A stretch of DNA of 64,000 nucleotides, from contig JBLHVI010000002.1 of NCBI GenBank assembly GCA_047630175.1, positions 62,001 to 126,000 on the forward strand. Reading direction: 5' to 3'. The notes below the pieces were generated by a model, which worked only from the letters and a program-made list of their open reading frames with translations, searched no databases and was not told the DNA's origin. This document shows positions 63,379 through 64,000 of the stretch, piece by piece; position 1 is the stretch's first letter; every line of letters starts with the position of its first letter. Source of the stretch: UBA4582 sp047630175. GTDB lineage: Bacteria > Pseudomonadota > Gammaproteobacteria > Pseudomonadales > Azotimanducaceae. A program made the translations under genes and the position numbers.

Positions 63379-64000
63379 ATGAACTTCTTCGATCTGTCTA
63401 ATGCACGAGGCGACGTGTTTGGCGGCCTTACTGCTGGAATTATTGCCTTACCGCTAGCACTAGCATTTGGCGAGGCTTCTGGGGCAGGGCCAATTGCCGG
63501 TATGTGGGGCGCGATCTTTGTTGGTTTCTTTGCGTCGTTATTTGGCGGTACTGGCACCAATGTATCGGGCCCGACCGGACCTATGGTAGTCGTATTTGCA
63601 GCTGCTTTTGCCTCGCTTTCAGGCAGTGTCACGTTGATATTTGCGGCGGTAGTGCTGGCCGGGATACTGCAGATCTTAATGGGTATTTTCAAGATGGGCC
63701 AATACGTACGCTTAGTGCCGTACCCTGTGGTCTCCGGCTTCATGAGCGGTATTGGTTGCATCATTATCGCGTTGCAATTGGCGCGTTTATTTGGCGGTGA
63801 GCCTGACAGTCCCGGCACTCTTCCAGCCCTGCAAGCAGTACCAGATGCCATTGCTAATCTGAATATCGCAGCACTTACGATTGGTGTGCTCACACTCTTA
63901 ATCGTTTTTTTATGGCCAACCAAGTTGGCAACTTACGTGCCGGGGCCCCTGGCAGCATTGCTCATAGGTACCGTTGTCAGCTTGTTTCTGACCGGCGCCC
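63379..64000 (+). CDS. Second SulP family transporter, 3' end cut by window
   Basis: The frame is open to the window end. MNFFDLSNARGDVFGGLTAGIIALPLALAFGEASGAGPIAGMWGAIFVGFFASLFGGTGTNVSGPTGPMVVVFAA is a clear SulP N-terminal half with the GPTGP signature. AGGA is 8 bases before the ATG at 63379. It is 180 bp after the first SulP gene, so two paralogues stand in tandem behind the carbonic anhydrase; the anion is unknown. Confidence 0.88.
   Translation, partial: MNFFDLSNARGDVFGGLTAGIIALPLALAFGEASGAGPIAGMWGAIFVGFFASLFGGTGTNVSGPTGPMVVVFAAAFASLSGSVTLIFAAVVLAGILQILMGIFKMGQYVRLVPYPVVSGFMSGIGCIIIALQLARLFGGEPDSPGTLPALQAVPDAIANLNIAALTIGVLTLLIVFLWPTKLATYVPGPLAALLIGTVVSLFLTGA

Noticed and set aside
1..64000. 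Genome-wide reassignment of TAG as a sense codon
   Set aside because: Many intact genes stop cleanly at TAG with normal family length (PhyH-like, acylase, M16, amidase, PQQ dehydrogenase, fumC, nhaA, carbonic anhydrase), so TAG is a working stop.

Overview
The window looks like chromosome from a marine, aerobic gammaproteobacterium (roughly 50% GC by eye; BirA/BioB, HflKC, NhaA, DUF2789 and GreA/B-like genes are of proteobacterial type). Its most distinctive trait is aliphatic hydrocarbon use. Four kinds of relevant enzyme lie within the first 32 kb: an AlkB alkane monooxygenase with rubredoxin, a CYP153-type P450, an AlmA/Baeyer-Villiger-type flavin monooxygenase and a PQQ quinohaemoprotein alcohol dehydrogenase. 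All assignments were made by reading translated sequence by eye; no database search was run.

Layout. 1-4.2 kb: a partial PIG-V-like mannosyltransferase, a secreted histidine phosphatase, a GreA/B-like protein and an M20 peptidase. 4.2-7.2 kb (minus): a four-gene operon DUF1330 - phytanoyl-CoA dioxygenase-like - alkB - rubredoxin. 7.4-9.7 kb: a penicillin/AHL-acylase-family lipoprotein. 10.1-12.0 kb: a three-gene operon with a MotA/ExbB-like and a MotB/ExbD-like subunit (an uncharacterised ion-driven motor). 12-27 kb: PQQ dehydrogenase, M16, DUF885 and S9 peptidases, amidase, AlmA-like monooxygenase and a dead histidine kinase. 26.8-29.5 kb: a DUF2946-like protein and a ZnuD-like TonB receptor. 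30-37 kb: CYP153, a BCCT transporter, and birA-bioB with a BirA operator between them.

37.5-57 kb is different. It carries stress-type genes (HPF, baeRF3-like, PRC-barrel, NhaA, HflKC, a helical-bundle protein, two Crp/Fnr regulators, a STAS-like protein) mixed with long gene-poor stretches. When these stretches are translated in all frames they contain decayed genes: a coiled-coil stress protein, the C-terminus of the PRC-barrel gene, a methyltransferase, an MtfA-type peptidase and at least two unassigned small genes. Most in-frame stops in these remnants are TAG. Two unrelated 19-20 bp tandem repeats sit just upstream of start codons in this region. 52.7-64 kb then holds a haloalkane dehalogenase, a DMT transporter, a TPR/TonB-like protein, a second alpha/beta hydrolase, a lytic transglycosylase, and a beta-carbonic anhydrase followed by two SulP transporters (the last cut by the window end), probably for bicarbonate handling.

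The items most worth following up are the TAG-rich interrupted genes, the MotAB/ExbBD-like trio, the alkB operon with its oxygenase partner, the predicted regulatory hairpin over the ZnuD start, an 18-bp perfect palindrome upstream of CYP153, and a cysteine-rich open frame with no normal start codon near 22.9 kb.
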